Shown here one piece after another: positions 35,643-47,563 of a DNA stretch of 64,000 bases (positions within the stretch are counted from its first letter, which is position 1; every line of letters begins with the position of its first letter). Source of the stretch: Diphasiastrum complanatum (taxonomy: Eukaryota > Streptophyta > Lycopodiopsida > Lycopodiales > Lycopodiaceae); assembly GCA_029204225.1 (NCBI GenBank), contig CM055111.1, positions 25,734,761 to 25,798,760 on the forward strand, given 5' to 3'. The notes below the pieces were generated by a model. The model worked only from the letters and a program-made list of their open reading frames with translations. It was not told where the DNA came from and did no database searches. A program made the position numbers and the translations under genes.

Positions 35643-36225
35643 TTTAGAATGAATGCTCTTTTAAAAATCACAAAGATTTTTGAATTTTAAAAGATCTATG
35701 AAAAGGCCTAAAACTTACTAGAATGCCTATAGGCTTGTCTCTATCAAACTAGCACACAAGCTTGAATGATACTCAAAGATCTTACCAAAAATTTCTAGCT
35801 TTCACTCTCACAAAAAAATTGCTTTACACTTTTCTTGGAGATTTCACTTCAACTAAGGATCTCAACAAATCAGCCTCTTAAGATCTGATCTTAGACTCTA
35901 AAAAGAAATGCTTCAATGATCCAAAACACTATTTGGTCATAGGCATTAGTTAGAATGAATCTAGATCAATACTATGCTTCAAAAAGCACAAAAAATGAAC
36001 TAGTATTGTGATTTTGGGACCAACAAACACAAATTAACTTGATTTGAAAGTTGTTGTATGGTTTCACACGTGTGAAAAGTACATACACATCCTCCAAGTC
36101 GTTTTTATCCAAATGATTACAAGCTATCACTCTAGAAGAACTCGCCCTCACTAGTATTGGCCAAAAAACAAATTTTGCCAATGATCTTTACAAGATTTAT
36201 GATTAAATGATCACTCTCTTACTTA
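35643..36225 (-). other. Leader of element C
   Basis: Untranslated sequence between the primer-binding site and gag. It contains the perfect 16-bp palindrome TTTCACACGTGTGAAA at 36062-36077, about 160 nt from the primer-binding site. Confidence 0.8.
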
Positions 36226-36237
36226 GCTCTGATACCA
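36226..36237 (-). other. Primer-binding site of element C
   Basis: On the minus strand this reads TGGTATCAGAGC, directly after the LTR end ...TTATCA. Confidence 0.92.
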
Positions 36238-37099
36238 TGATAAATTTTACAGTTTTTAGGACAATAATGATTGTACTTTACAATCATAGAGAGTTATTGG
36301 TTGCCTAATCAATGAATCTATCAAGTTCTACACATTAGATCTTGATCTAGATTCACTACACTTGGATTTAAGCAAGAGCAATGGATCAACACATCATTTT
36401 TTAGTGAGAGCGGCTTCACACGTGTGGAATATTGTCCACTATACGGCCTGCACTTGAAACAACAAGTACAATGATACTAGATAGCAATCATGCATAAAAA
36501 TCACAAGACAAATGACTAGAAATCTCACAAAAGTGTAGAGTGCAAAAGTCTCATCAATTTTCTTAGCAAAATGATGATCCTTTTATGGATCAAGTCCATC
36601 CATGAGTCTGTTTTAGTCTAGCAGGTCTTCACACGTGTGAAGAGTGCCACATCACTCAGATCTATCCATTTTATCCATCCTTGATCCTTATCCAATAGTT
36701 GACCTTCTAGAATATGACTAAAATCCAAAAAGCTAGTCTCCTAGAATATAGGAATATTCTCTACAAAATAGGATCTAAGAAAAATGGTCAACTCTTATCT
36801 TCTAGTACTCTATACACATGTGTGAACATCCACTTGCCATGTGGGAGCATTTACTCATGCACATGCAAGGAAAAGCTAATTTGTAGGTGACTAGTCAACT
36901 TGACTAAAAACTAGCCATTTCATGTTCACACTAACTAGAATGATACAAAATCAATTTGGATATATACAAACATGAAAAGTACATCCTTTCACACATGGGA
37001 ACAGGCTCCACACGTGTGAAATCATATCATCAACATATTCTAATGTTTGATCAATATTTACATGAACCAATGTCAAGTGAGAAGTGACAATTTTCAACA
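36238..37099 (-). repeat. 5' LTR of element C
   Basis: On the minus strand it starts TGTTGAAAATTGTC and ends AAAATTTATCA next to the primer-binding site. It contains three CACACGTGTG palindromes (near 36418, 36630, 37010). The right end is placed where reverse transcriptase sequence of element B resumes at 37100, so C inserted into B. Confidence 0.8.
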
Positions 37100-37153
37100 A
37101 GATACATCAGCGCACCTATCAGCTTCCTATAAGGTGTGAGCTGCATTTGTTCT
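37100..37153 (-). pseudogene. Copia reverse transcriptase fragment (element B, distal piece)
   Basis: The minus strand reads QMQLTPYRKLIGALMYL, the block that follows the palm domain of copia reverse transcriptase. It is the direct continuation of the frame at 43420-43939 (ends ...RTEEERE) once element A and one copy of GTTCT are removed. It is cut on the other side by element C. Confidence 0.85.
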
Positions 37154-37937
37154 TGACAAAATTTCCAGAATTCACACGTGTGGGGAATGTCCACAAGTAT
37201 GATTGATCTTGATTAAGCTTTGTGATTAGCACAGTAACCTGATTCTAGATTGTTTAGCAAGATCTAGTTCAGAAGAAATGGCTTAAACACAATCTAGCAT
37301 GCTAAGCATCAGATTATGATAGCAACGAATCAAAGAATGAGCAAAAGTACAAGATTTCAGTGTATTATCATTAGCTTCAACACGAGTTAGAGAGAGAAAG
37401 CTAGAGAGATAACAAGCAAAATAGTTTAGATCCAAAATGACATGAGGTAGCTACAAAACTTTGGTGATTGAGAGCAGAGCTACACATATTTATGGAGTTT
37501 GAGGTTTCTCGAGGTAGAACCACATCTATCCATTCCAAAATGACAACTAAAGTGACATCTAGAGTCTATATGACATTTGTCACTTGCCATGCATGAAATT
37601 CTACCAACTTTTTACAAGTGTACTAGTTCTAACTAACAAAGTACACATCATCATGCATATGTCCATTATACTTTGTGCATGCCTTGCATGTCACTATGGA
37701 TCACTTACAGTTAATGCATGTGAATTGCCACGAGTTTCTACAAGCATGAATTTGCCAATTCTATGTCTACAAACTATATGCAAGTTGTATTCTTCAAACT
37801 AGACATTACATAACCATCTAGCTCAAGTTCTATGTAGGCCAGACTTGGCATTTTGCATTTATGAGCCACATACTTGCATGGTACAACATTTTTAGCAAGC
37901 CAAGAAATCAATATGATTTGTTTTTCCAATTTTAACA
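37154..37937 (-). repeat. 3' LTR of element A
   Basis: On the minus strand TGTTAAAATTGG ... TTTTGTCA, 784 bp, preceded by the polypurine tract AAGAGGAG (37938-37945). A TATA-like CCATAAATATG lies at about 37485-37495. Confidence 0.95.
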
Positions 37938-37954
37938 CTCCTCTTAAATATAAT

Positions 37955-39436
37955 CTATATTGATTTGAACATGGATCTTGGTATAACTCCAAGATTAGCT
38001 CTATGCTTAATGAAGGAACTTTTGCTCAAAGGTTTGGTGAGCATATCAGCAATGCAAGATGATGTGTCAATGTGCTCCAAATTGATTTCCCCTCCAATGA
38101 GCTTCTCTCTCACGAAGTGATGTGCAACTTCGATATGCTTGCTCCTTGCATGGAATATCGGGTTGTTGGCAAGGGCTTGGGCTGAAATGTTGTCACACAT
38201 GATCATAGGTAGATCCTCTTCCAAGATTATCTTTAGCTCCACTAGTAACCTCTTGATCCAAAGCACTTCCTTTGTTGTTGTAGTGAGTGCCTTGTACTCA
38301 GCTTCACATGATGAGAGTGAGACAGTATCTTGCTTTTTGGAAAGCCAAGATATCAAGTTTCCTCCAAGATATATGACATAAGCACTTGTAGATTTTTGAT
38401 CTGCTCTATCACTTGCAAAATCCGAGTCAGAATAACCAACAACAGAAAGATCTTCACTTAAACCAAAATCAAAAGTTGAAGATATATATCTAAGCACTCT
38501 CTTGGCCATTTTCCAATGATAGATAGTAGGATTTTGCATAGCCTGGCTCAACTTATGAACACTAAAGCTTATGTCAGGTCTAGTTATTGTGAGCAAAATT
38601 AAGGAGCCTATAAGACTTCTAAAAAGTGTGATGTCCACGAAGGATCTTTCATCACCTTTGTTAGAATACTTTACATTTTGCTCCATAGGTGTTTCTATAC
38701 TCTTACAATTCAACATATTGAATTTCTTTAACATTGACAGAGCATACTTGAATTGACATACAAAAGCTTTATCTTTAAGAAAGTCAATCTCTAATCCTAG
38801 AATATAGTGAATTTTTTCAAGATCTTGCATCTTGAACTCTTTTCCAAGTGCAATCTTGCTTTCCTCAACTAACTTGATACTACCTCCTGTCAGAATTATA
38901 TCATCAACATAAATAAGAAGAATGACAATATCTTTATCAAAAAACTTGATATATAAGGAAGGATCATAGTTACTAAGATTAAATCCTAGTGACTCAAGAA
39001 AGGTGTTAAGTCGAGAATACCATGACCTTGGAGCTTGCTTCAATCCATATAAACTTTTGAAGAGCAAGCAAACATTTTCTTTATCATGGATGAACCCAAT
39101 AGGCTGATCCATATAAATCCCTTCTTCTAGATACTCCTTTAGAAATGCATTAGAGACATCTAGTTGAAGAACTTGCCAATTGAAAAAACAAGCAAGAGAA
39201 ATTATGATTCTAATTGACACCATCTTTGCAACTGGGGCAAAGGTCTCCTCATAATCAAGTCCATAAACTTGAGCAAAACCTTTAGCACAAAGCCTAGTCT
39301 TGTACTTGTTGATTGTGCCATCTTGATTATACTTGACTCGAAAAACCCACTTGCAACCAATGATGTGCTTGTTGGATGGAAGATCCACAAGCTCCCATGT
39401 CTTATTGGCCATCAAAGATTCATATTCCTCCTTCAT
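37955..39436 (-). pseudogene. Copia reverse transcriptase-RNase H of element A
   Basis: An open frame of 493 codons covers reverse transcriptase and RNase H. It contains ELVDLPSNKHIIGCKWVFRV, YKTRLCAKGFAQVYGLDYEE, FAPVAKMVSIR, LYGLKQAPRSWYSRL, the catalytic ILLIYVDDIILTGGS, YRSLIGSL-type FRSLIGSL, GYSDSDFASDRADQKSTSAY (RNase H first Asp), SLSSCEAEYKA, MCDNISAQALANNPIFHARS and ADMLTKPL. All reverse transcriptase and RNase H catalytic residues I can place are present. The frame is nevertheless separated from integrase by a stop, so the polyprotein is broken. The end lies just before the polypurine tract, as expected. Confidence 0.9.
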
Positions 39437-39445
39437 GGCAAGATA

Positions 39446-40660
39446 TCATTCCTTCGAGTTGAGTGCATCATATACATCCTTCAAATCCTCATGAGAAATA
39501 AAATAGGCATAATTAGTGGAGTTGATTTCCACTTGCTTGCCTCTATCTTCATAGGTAAGCCTTCTTGGCTCGAATCTTTCTCTTTGAGATCTCCTTGGTG
39601 AAAAGATTCGAGGTGACTCCTCATCAATTCTCAGCCCCATCTCTCCATGATAATCTTCAAGGGTGATGATTGGAGTATCTTTGTGAGAATCTTTGAACTC
39701 GGCCTCCTCAAGAATGTATTTTTGATCTTCATGGAATATAACATCTCTACTCTCAATTGTAGTTGAGGTAGAGGGAACATATATTATGTAAGCTTTCTTG
39801 TTGGATGCATATCCAACCATGATCCCTTTAATAGAATTAGGATCATCTCTTTTCCTTGTTTCCAAGGGCACATTAACAAAGCAAGACAACCAAAAACTCT
39901 AAGGTGATCTACCTTAGGTTTCTTCTTAAACAAGACTTCAAAAGGTGATTTTCCAGCAAGTGCATTGTGAGGTAATCTATTGCACAAATAGTTTGCACAA
40001 TTTATAGCTTTACCCCAATAATCAATAGGCAAAGAAGCTGCTACTCGAATTGCTTTAGCACATTACTCCATTTTGAGATGGAGAATAAGCACAAGAAAAC
40101 TCTCTCTTTATTCCTTCACCTTCACAGTACTCATGAAACTTGTTGGAGATGTATTCACCTCCTCCATCACATCTTAAAGCTTTAACTATAAAAGAAAACT
40201 GTCAACATAAGCTTTGAAGATTAGGAAGTGATCAAAAACCATTGCCTTTGAAGAAAGTAGATGCAACCAAGTATATCTAGTAAAGTCATCAATAAAGGTG
40301 ACAAAACATGTTGCACCACCAATACTTTTAGAAGAGGAAAAATGTACATCTGAGTGTATAAGATCCAAAGGATGAGTAGTCTTTATAAAAGACTTCTGAT
40401 ATGGCTTTATGTGTGACTTTGCAATGGCACAAGCCTCACAAGGCTTGAAATCTTTAGAAAGAGATTTTGGAAGACCAATAGCCTTCACCTTCTTAACCAT
40501 AGAAGACATAGATTTAAAGTTAGGATGACCCAACCTTCTATGTCACAGCTCCTCGTTAGATAATAATTTGCATTCTCATAAGAATTCAACTTAAAAATTC
40601 CACCTCATCTAGTTCCATCAGCAAGGATCTCATCTTTTCTCTTGATAAAACAAGTTTTGG
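39446..40660 (-). pseudogene. Copia integrase of element A
   Basis: Pieces in three frames. 40186-40533 has GHPNFKSMSSMVKKVKAIGL, the finger CEACAIAKSHIKPY and the core start CFVTFIDDFTRYTWLHLLSS. A gap with shifts follows around 40040-40190 (catalytic DGGGEY region). 39784-40032 has IDYWGKAINCANYLCNRLPH and FEVLFKKKPKVDHLRVFGC. 39446-39889 has the C-terminal Ser/Arg-rich linker to reverse transcriptase. LWHKR before GHPN is altered to a stop-containing sequence near 40545. Confidence 0.85.
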
Positions 40661-41858
40661 AGTTGAACAAACATCACAACCATTATCAAGCAACTTTCCT
40701 ACACTAATTAAGTTCTTTGTGAGTTTTGGAATGAAATAACATTAGAAAGTGCAAAACTTTTGAAGAAGCAAGTTTCAATGGAATGTTGCCAATTCCTTCT
40801 ATTGGGCACTCATGATCATTATTTGTGTAAATAGATCTTTTGAGTTCTTTGAAAGGTAAGATTGAGTCGAATGACTCCTTTGAACAGCACATATGTGAAG
40901 AGGCTCCATTGTCTATGTACCAAGCTCCATCTTTTTTGAAAGGTGATGAAGAAAAACTAGACACCATAAGTGATCCTTCTCCATCACTTGCAACAGAATC
41001 TTCTTCAATCTCTTTGGAGAGATTAGCTTGCTTGAGTTGGTTTTTCTTCTTGAAGCAATTAGAGGCATAGTGCCCCTTCTTGCCACAGAAGAAACACTTC
41101 ACTTTCTTCTTCTTGGACTTTGAGTTAGAGGGATGAGATGTATCATCCTCTTCACCATCTTTGGCTTTGTCTTTGTTGGATGCTTGAGAGAACTGGTTCT
41201 TACTCCTTTCTTTCTGCTTGCCTTTGACAAAGAGGGCTTTGTCACTTCCACCATGCTCGAGTTTGTTCATCCTGGAGAGTTTATAGCTTTGTCTAGATTC
41301 TTCAGAAATAAGAATTCCTTGGAGAGTTTCTAGATTAGAAAACTTCTCTTTAATAGCAAAAGACTGAACAAGATTATCATAGTCATCTCTCAAGCCATTC
41401 GATATGACTTGAACTAGCTCATCTTGGTTAATAGTAACACCAACACAGGAAAGCTCTCTATGTAAATCTTTAACTCTTAGAACATAGTTAGATGCACTCT
41501 CTTCAGTTTTTTAGAAACTTTGGAAAATGTGATTCCTAAGAGTGAGTATTCTAGAAGTATTCTTTGCTTCATAGATGGTCTTTAGTGCATCCCAAGCTTC
41601 TTTGGCTATAGTGCAAGATCCTATCTCTCTCAAAATTTCACTAGATACATTCATCTTAATAAAATGTAGAGCCATTCTAACTCTTTTCTTGTACTTAAGA
41701 ATTTCAGCCTGTGCTTGAGGCTCCTCCTCAACACCAAGCACAATATCCATAACATCCTAGAGTATCAAGATAGACTCCATTCTGAACTTCCAAACTGAGT
41801 AATTAGAAGTGTTTAATCTTTCACTGGCTTCTAGAAGATATCCTCCCTCAGATGCCAT
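40661..41858 (-). pseudogene. Copia gag-protease of element A
   Basis: ATG at 41858 gives MASEGGYLLEASERLNTSNY. An in-frame stop lies after MESILIL (near 41757) and another after HIFQSF (41511). Gag continues at 40704-41393 with LETLQGILISEESRQSYKLS, a Lys-rich tail, zinc knuckle CFFCGKKGHYASNC and the protease site WYIDNGASSHM, in which the DSGA Ser is replaced by Asn. Protease C-terminal blocks continue in another frame to about 40680. Confidence 0.9.
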
Positions 41859-42612
41859 TTTAATGAAGACTTCTTAGTTATTGGACTGAGATATGTTTGA
41901 GCTTGTTCCAATTAGACTTAAAGTTGCTGCTCTCTTTCACTATAGGTATTTTCAAGGATGTACTACCTTCCTATGTGAAACACTTGCAATTGTATATGAG
42001 ATAACTCTCAAATATTCCACAAAACAAGTTATCTAGATCAGACACACAAAGTGGATTGAGACACTTTGGCTAGTTTGAATCCTACTTTTGGCACGTGTGA
42101 AATGCTTCAAAAGAAAACCCAATTGACTCTCAGAAGGCACAAAAGGTGTTCATTATCTCAAACTCAGTCTTGATCTTCAGTTTCTTGTGTAGGATACTCA
42201 AAACAATGGATTCAGAACAAAGCAAGATTGAATCAAATCAAAATGCTGTCACTCGGACCTATCCCTATCCTCTTTAAGAGCTTATAAATCTTGCTAGACA
42301 CATCAGATTGATTTGGTTTCAATTTCTATGGAAAGTACATATCATAAGCTTTTTATTAAGCTATAACAATGCTATATTTGGATCTATAAGCAAGGAGAAC
42401 AAAGGGACTGAAAATATCTGATTTTCACAAGTGCGGAATTCCAGAATTCCATACTACCACTTTTCAGGTCTGAAAATTCAGTTCCAATCCAATTTGATCC
42501 AAATACACTTCAGAGAAAGGTGAGAAAAAAAAAATGCAAAACTACTTTTTTGCTTGATTTAGCTCTCAGTTTCTTGTACAATCATAGATGTTAGCATGCA
42601 AAGCTTAATTTG

Positions 42613-42624
42613 GCTCTGATACCA
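42613..42624 (-). other. Primer-binding site of element A
   Basis: On the minus strand it reads TGGTATCAGAGC, abutting the 5' LTR. The leader runs from 42612 down to the gag start at 41858. Confidence 0.95.
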
Positions 42625-43419
42625 TGACAAAATCTCCAAAATTCACAAGTGTGGGGAATGTCCACAAGTATGATTGATCTTGATTAAGCTTTGTGATTAG
42701 CATAGTAACCTGATTCTAGATTGTTTAGCAAGATCTAGTTCAGAAGAAATGTCTTAACCACAATCTAGCATGCTAAGCTTCAGATTATGATAGCAATGAA
42801 TCAAAGAATGAACAAAAGTACAAGATTTCAGTGTATTAGCATTAGCTTCAACACGAGTTAGAGAGAGAAAGCTAGAGAGATAACAAGCAAAATAGCTTAG
42901 ATCCAAAATGGCATGAGGTAGCTACAAAACTTTGGTTCTTCATCATTGATTGAGAGGAGAGCTACACATATTTATGGAGTTTGAGGTTGCTCAAGGTAGA
43001 ACCACATCTATCCATTCCAAAATGACAAGTAAAGTGACATCTAGAGTCTATGTGACATTTGTCACTTGCCATGCATGAAATTTTACCAACTTTTTACAAG
43101 TGTACTAGTTCTAACTAACAAAGTACAAATCATCATGCATGTGTCCATTATACTTTGTGCATGCCTTGCATGTCACTATGGATCACTTACAATTAATGCA
43201 TGTGAATTGCCATGAGTTTCTACAAGCATGAATTTGCCAATTCTATGTCTACAAACTATATGCAAGTTGTATTCTTCAAATTAGACATTACATAACCATG
43301 TAGCTCGAGTTCTATGTAGGCCAAACTTGGCATTTTGCATTTATGAGCTACATACTTGCATGGTACAACATTTGTAGCAAGCCAAGAAATCAATATGATT
43401 TGTTTTTCCAATTTTAACA
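42625..43419 (-). repeat. 5' LTR of element A
   Basis: 795 bp, same ends as the 3' LTR. It is followed on its outer side by GTTCT, the target-site duplication. Confidence 0.95.
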
Positions 43420-43935
43420 GTTCTCTCTCTTCCTCAGTCCTCGGACAATCATCGTTTGTCAAAACCATTCCTGCGAGCATTGGAGTATTCGCTCCTTTGC
43501 AGTTTAGCATCCCAAAGTCCTCTAGGATTTTATGGGTGTATCTGGACTGGTGAAGGTATAGCTTACCTCCCTCATAGTCTCTTTCAATTTGCAAGCCAAG
43601 GTAGCACCTGGCTTCTCCCAGATTCACAATCTCAAAATGTTTGGAGATGTCTTCCTTTACTTTAGCAATCAGCTTCTCACTCTTGCAGAGTATCAGAGTG
43701 TCACCCACATACACAACCACAATAATGATATGCCCATCTGTAACTCTGACATACACATTGGAATCAGCCATTAGTGGCTTGAATCCTAATGATTTCAAGG
43801 CTTGATCCTTCTTTTTGTACCATTGTCGAGCTGATTGTTTCAGACCACAAATACTTCTATGCATTCTGCATGCATAATCAGGAAGTGAATTCAAGACATA
43901 TCCTGGGGGTTGATCCATGTAGACCTCCTCTAATG
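43420..43935 (-). pseudogene. Copia reverse transcriptase fragment (element B, proximal piece)
   Basis: The minus strand reads LEEVYMDQPPGYVL, SICGLKQSARQWYKK, FKPLMADSNVYVRV, IIVVVYVGDTLILC (catalytic YVDD changed to YVGD), VNLGEARCYLGLQIERDYEG and CKGANTPM, then RTEEERE, where element A interrupts it. It is a different copia lineage from A and is related to fragment N at 18637. Upstream reverse transcriptase and integrase are missing: at about 43938 a plus-strand copia begins. Confidence 0.9.
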
Positions 43936-43989
43936 ACAAGGGGGAGCAAAGGGAAGATTCTCAACTACTCAACTCTTATACTTTCTTGA

Positions 43990-45483
43990 CTACTATGCTT
44001 GAAGGACCAACTAGCTTTGAGGAAGCAAATAAGTCTCAAAATTGGAAATGCAAGTAGAGTTTGATGCCTTGTTAGAAAATCAACTTGGAAGCTTGGTGAT
44101 CTACTTATGGAAAGAAGCCTCTTACTTGCAAATGGATATATAGATTGAAATATAATCAAGATGGTTCCATTCATAAGTATAAGGCTATACTTGTAGCAAA
44201 ACATTTTTTGCAAGTCAAAGGCATAGATTATGACGAAACATTTGCACCTGTTGCAAAGCTTGTAACCATTAGATTAATCATGTGTCTTGCTACTTCTTTC
44301 AAATGGGAGCTCTTCCAACTTGATGTGACAAATGCTTTCTTGAATGGATTCTTGGAAGAGGAAATCTGCATGTGCCAACTCGAGGGCTTCATCAAAGATG
44401 GAGAAGAAGACAATGCGTGTTTCTTGAAGAAGAGTCTTTATGGACTCAAGCAAGCACCAAGAGCATGGTACTCTAGGTTGCATTCTTATCTTATTTCCAT
44501 TGGATTTGTTGTAAGTTCTTATGAACCATCATTCTACTACAAATGTAATGATGGAAAGATCATTATCTTAGTTCTATATGTTGATGACATTATACTCACA
44601 GGAAACGATCTAGATGGCATCAAATATATAAAAATTTTCTTGTCTAGTGAGTTTAAAATGGTAGATCTAGGACTTCTAGAAATTGTACTTGAAATAGAAG
44701 TCACTAGAATTAATGATTTTACTTTCATCTATCAATCTAAGTATGCTAGATCAATATTAGCAAAGTTTGGCATGAATGATTGTAAAGGAGTTGAAACTCC
44801 CATGGAACTAAGTGTAAAAGTTTATAAGGAAATTGATGAAGCATCCTTTGAGAACATCACTACCTATAGAATGCTTATTGGTTCTTTGATATACTTAATC
44901 ATCACTAGACCTGATCTTAGTTTTTGTGTTGGCAAATTGAGTCAATATATGCAAAGTCCACTAATATGTCATTGGAAAAGTGCAAAAAGGGTGTTAAGGT
45001 ACATCTCAACTACAAAAGACTTTGGCATAGTTTATGAAAGGACTAACATATGTTTGAGAGCATACCCAGACTCAAGTTTTGCAGGTGACAAGATGGATAG
45101 AAGATCCATATGTGCATTTGCTACATTCTTATGTGGAGGGGCTATATCTTGGCTTTCCAAAAAGCAAGATACCATTTGTCTTTCATCAACAGAATCCGAG
45201 TATAAAGCTACGACAACAACAACAAAGGAAGTTCTTTGGCCTAAAAGGCTTTTGGAGGAGCTACAGGGTGATCAACAAAGAAGACATTCCATGCATATAT
45301 TGTGGCAATCAGGCAACTCAACAACTTGCAAACAATCCAATCTTCCATGCTCGAACCAAGCACATTGAGATTTCACATCATTTCATGAGGAAAAAAGTGC
45401 AAGCAAAGGAGATCAAGCTTATTCATGTTTCATCATCAGATTGCATTGATGATATTCTCACCAAGGCATTTCTCAAATATCCA
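43990..45483 (+). pseudogene. Copia reverse transcriptase-RNase H of element E
   Basis: The first part (43990-44145) has stops. From 44145 the frame is open for over 370 codons: LKYNQDGSIHKYKAILVAKH, YDETFAPVAKLVTIRLIM, FQLDVTNAFLNGFLEEEI, SLYGLKQAPRAWYSRLHSYL, LVLYVDDIILTGND (YVDD intact), CKGVETPM, YRMLIGSLIYL, RNase H with AYPDSSFAGDKMDRRS and CLSSTESEYKA. A frameshift at about 45265 puts the last RNase H blocks (NNPIFHARTKHIEISHHFMR, DDILTKAF) in another frame. It ends shortly before a polypurine tract and LTR. Gag, protease and integrase are missing. Confidence 0.9.
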
Positions 45484-45550
45484 TTTTTTTAAAATTAAGA
45501 TTGGCTCTTGGAGTTGTAGATAGATGTATGCTAGATTTACCAAGCTAGAT

Positions 45551-45738
45551 TTTTGAGGAGTGTGAAAATGTCAAAAATATGCTTGGTCAAGGCCAAATCT
45601 ATGTATATAGAATGATTACAAATGTGTGGAGCATGTTCCCACGTGTGAAATATATGTACTTTTCATGTACCATAATCATATAGATTGTACATATGATTTA
45701 AATCAAGTTCTAGTGGCTAAAAAGGCCAAAATCTAGTT
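45551..45738 (+). repeat. Polypurine tract and truncated 3' LTR of element E
   Basis: TTTTGAGGAG (45551-45560) precedes TGTGAAAATGTC (LTR start, 45561). The first 178 bp match the start of the solo LTR at 51739-52570, read on its minus strand. Similarity stops after AAGGCCAAAATCTAG near 45738. 45739-46065 is AT-rich sequence with no supported feature. Confidence 0.8.
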
Positions 45739-46065
45739 ATAAAAATTTCCAAGTTAAGTAAATGTTATAAAGTTATACTTCCTCTCAACTGTATGAAATT
45801 TATATATGATGAATGCCTCTTGATTGTAATTGGAAATTGGCCAATGAAAGTTTTCCACTAAATCTATAATTATACTAGCGTTTTTCTTAAATAGCAATAA
45901 TAATAAATATAGGAGTTTAAGGCACATGAATAGTTGTGGTACTTTTTATATTATACATGTTTTAAGCTTGACCCATTCAATCAAGCTTATGCTTAATATC
46001 TCACATATTTTATGACATATTTCCAAAATAGCTAGAATCATACTAATGTGTTGTTATGCCTTAAA

Positions 46066-46788
46066 TGTGAAGATTAGTAAAATATTATCTTCCTATCTCG
46101 AGTTTGGGGTCATGTCCATGATAATTTCCACTAGATTTCATGTTGTACATATAAGGAGTGTGAATTGAGCACATATCCTTCTAGTGTAGCTCGGATTTGA
46201 GTTATATAGGTTCAATTGTAATGACATGCAGATGTTTTGATAGCATGCAAAGTCTTACTGTATGCATGCAAGCCACATGCAATCAGTGCATGCAACATGC
46301 AAAGTAGTTTCTGTGATCTACACATGTCTAGGCAATTTTTTGAGTTGACATGCAGTACATGCACCATACATGCATGCAGTTACACATGCGGATCTCTGGT
46401 AGGTGAATTAGTTCAGTTAAGTGGACTTTCCATGCAACTCCACTATAGGAATTCGAGTCTCTCTTATGTAGGGAAAGCTGGGCATGTTTTGCCATATTGT
46501 GAATATTGAGATTTTGGTGTTTTGGACTCATTCTGTATCTACCCGAGTTTTCTATGTATCATTTTCTCTCTCTACCCGAGAGCAGCCTTTTTTTCCCATA
46601 CTGAACACTTAGAATTATTTCTAACATTCTTTTCTCATAGTGAAGAGTTAGATTTTTTCATCAGATGTATGCCATTGTGCTCTTGCCTTAGATTTTTCAA
46701 GCATACTATTCTTTGATCAATCTTGACAACACCTCAGTAAGATCCTATAAGGTGTGTGGTGAAGTTCACACGTGCTAAAAACTTCACA
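46066..46788 (+). repeat. 5' LTR of copia element F2
   Basis: TGTGAAGATTAG ... ACTTCACA followed by TGGTATCAGAGC at 46789-46800. Very similar to the F1 LTR. The sequences flanking the two LTRs differ, so these are separate insertions and not the two ends of one element. Confidence 0.92.
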
Positions 46789-47563
46789 TGGTATCAGAGC
46801 TTCATGCTTTGAAGAGGTGAGGGTGTATACATCAGATCATCGGTGTTTTATCTTGTAGGAACTCGGATTTGGAGAAGTATTCAAACTCGTTGAGAAACAG
46901 GCAATATGTGGATCATAAGTGGATCAAATCAAGGCTGATCTGATCCAACAGAGCTCCGTATGGATAGAGAGCTCACACACGTGAAATCAGCCCTCATTAA
47001 TGAGTGCTACTTCTCAAGGAATGATCCAAATTTGATGTTCTATAGCTTGTTGGATAGGTATTGGAGAGTAGAATGTGTTGCTCTTGTTTCTATATCAATT
47101 TGATTTGTTTTTGGAAGATTTTTAGGCAATCAGAGAGATTGAGAGGGTACTCAACTCGTGGGATATGCCAAAGTGAGCACACATCTATCTTTTTCACCAA
47201 TTTCATCAATTTTCATTGTCAATCAAGTAGGATTGCATAGAAGTGAGTGTTATGAGGTCTTAGACTTTCATTTCACACATATTACTGTGTTTGAGCTGAA
47301 AGTAAGTTCCTAGAGAGTTTTTCAGTACACTGAAACTCATGGGAGAGATAGACTTCTTGCTTGCATGTGCTTCTTCTTTTGTGACTGAAGCAAGATCCAA
47401 ATTCAAGATAGATTGATTTTCTGTATTGAGAATTTGTTCTCACATCTGTTGCTAGATTTCATAGGGTGGATCAACATTTGTGTTAGACCTAGATTGAGAT
47501 AGCAAGCAACATCCTTTCAACTCCATTTTTTTTTTATCATTACTAGAATGTCTCGCCAAGAAG

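Larger units (their letters stand above)
37154..43419 (-). mobile_element. Complete Ty1/copia element A, minus strand
   Basis: It has two LTRs (37154-37937 and 42625-43419), a primer-binding site and a polypurine tract. A 5-bp target-site duplication GTTCT flanks it (37149-37153 and 43420-43424). Removing the element restores the reading frame of the interrupted copia B, which confirms the boundaries. By hand alignment the LTRs differ at about 28 positions plus an 11-bp indel, roughly 3.6 percent. The element is complete in structure but its genes contain several stops and shifts. Confidence 0.95.

Noticed and set aside
29571-46788. Idea that the two F LTRs bound one 17-kb element
   Set aside because: Both LTRs are followed by a primer-binding site and gag, so both are 5' LTRs of separate insertions; no polypurine tract precedes the second.
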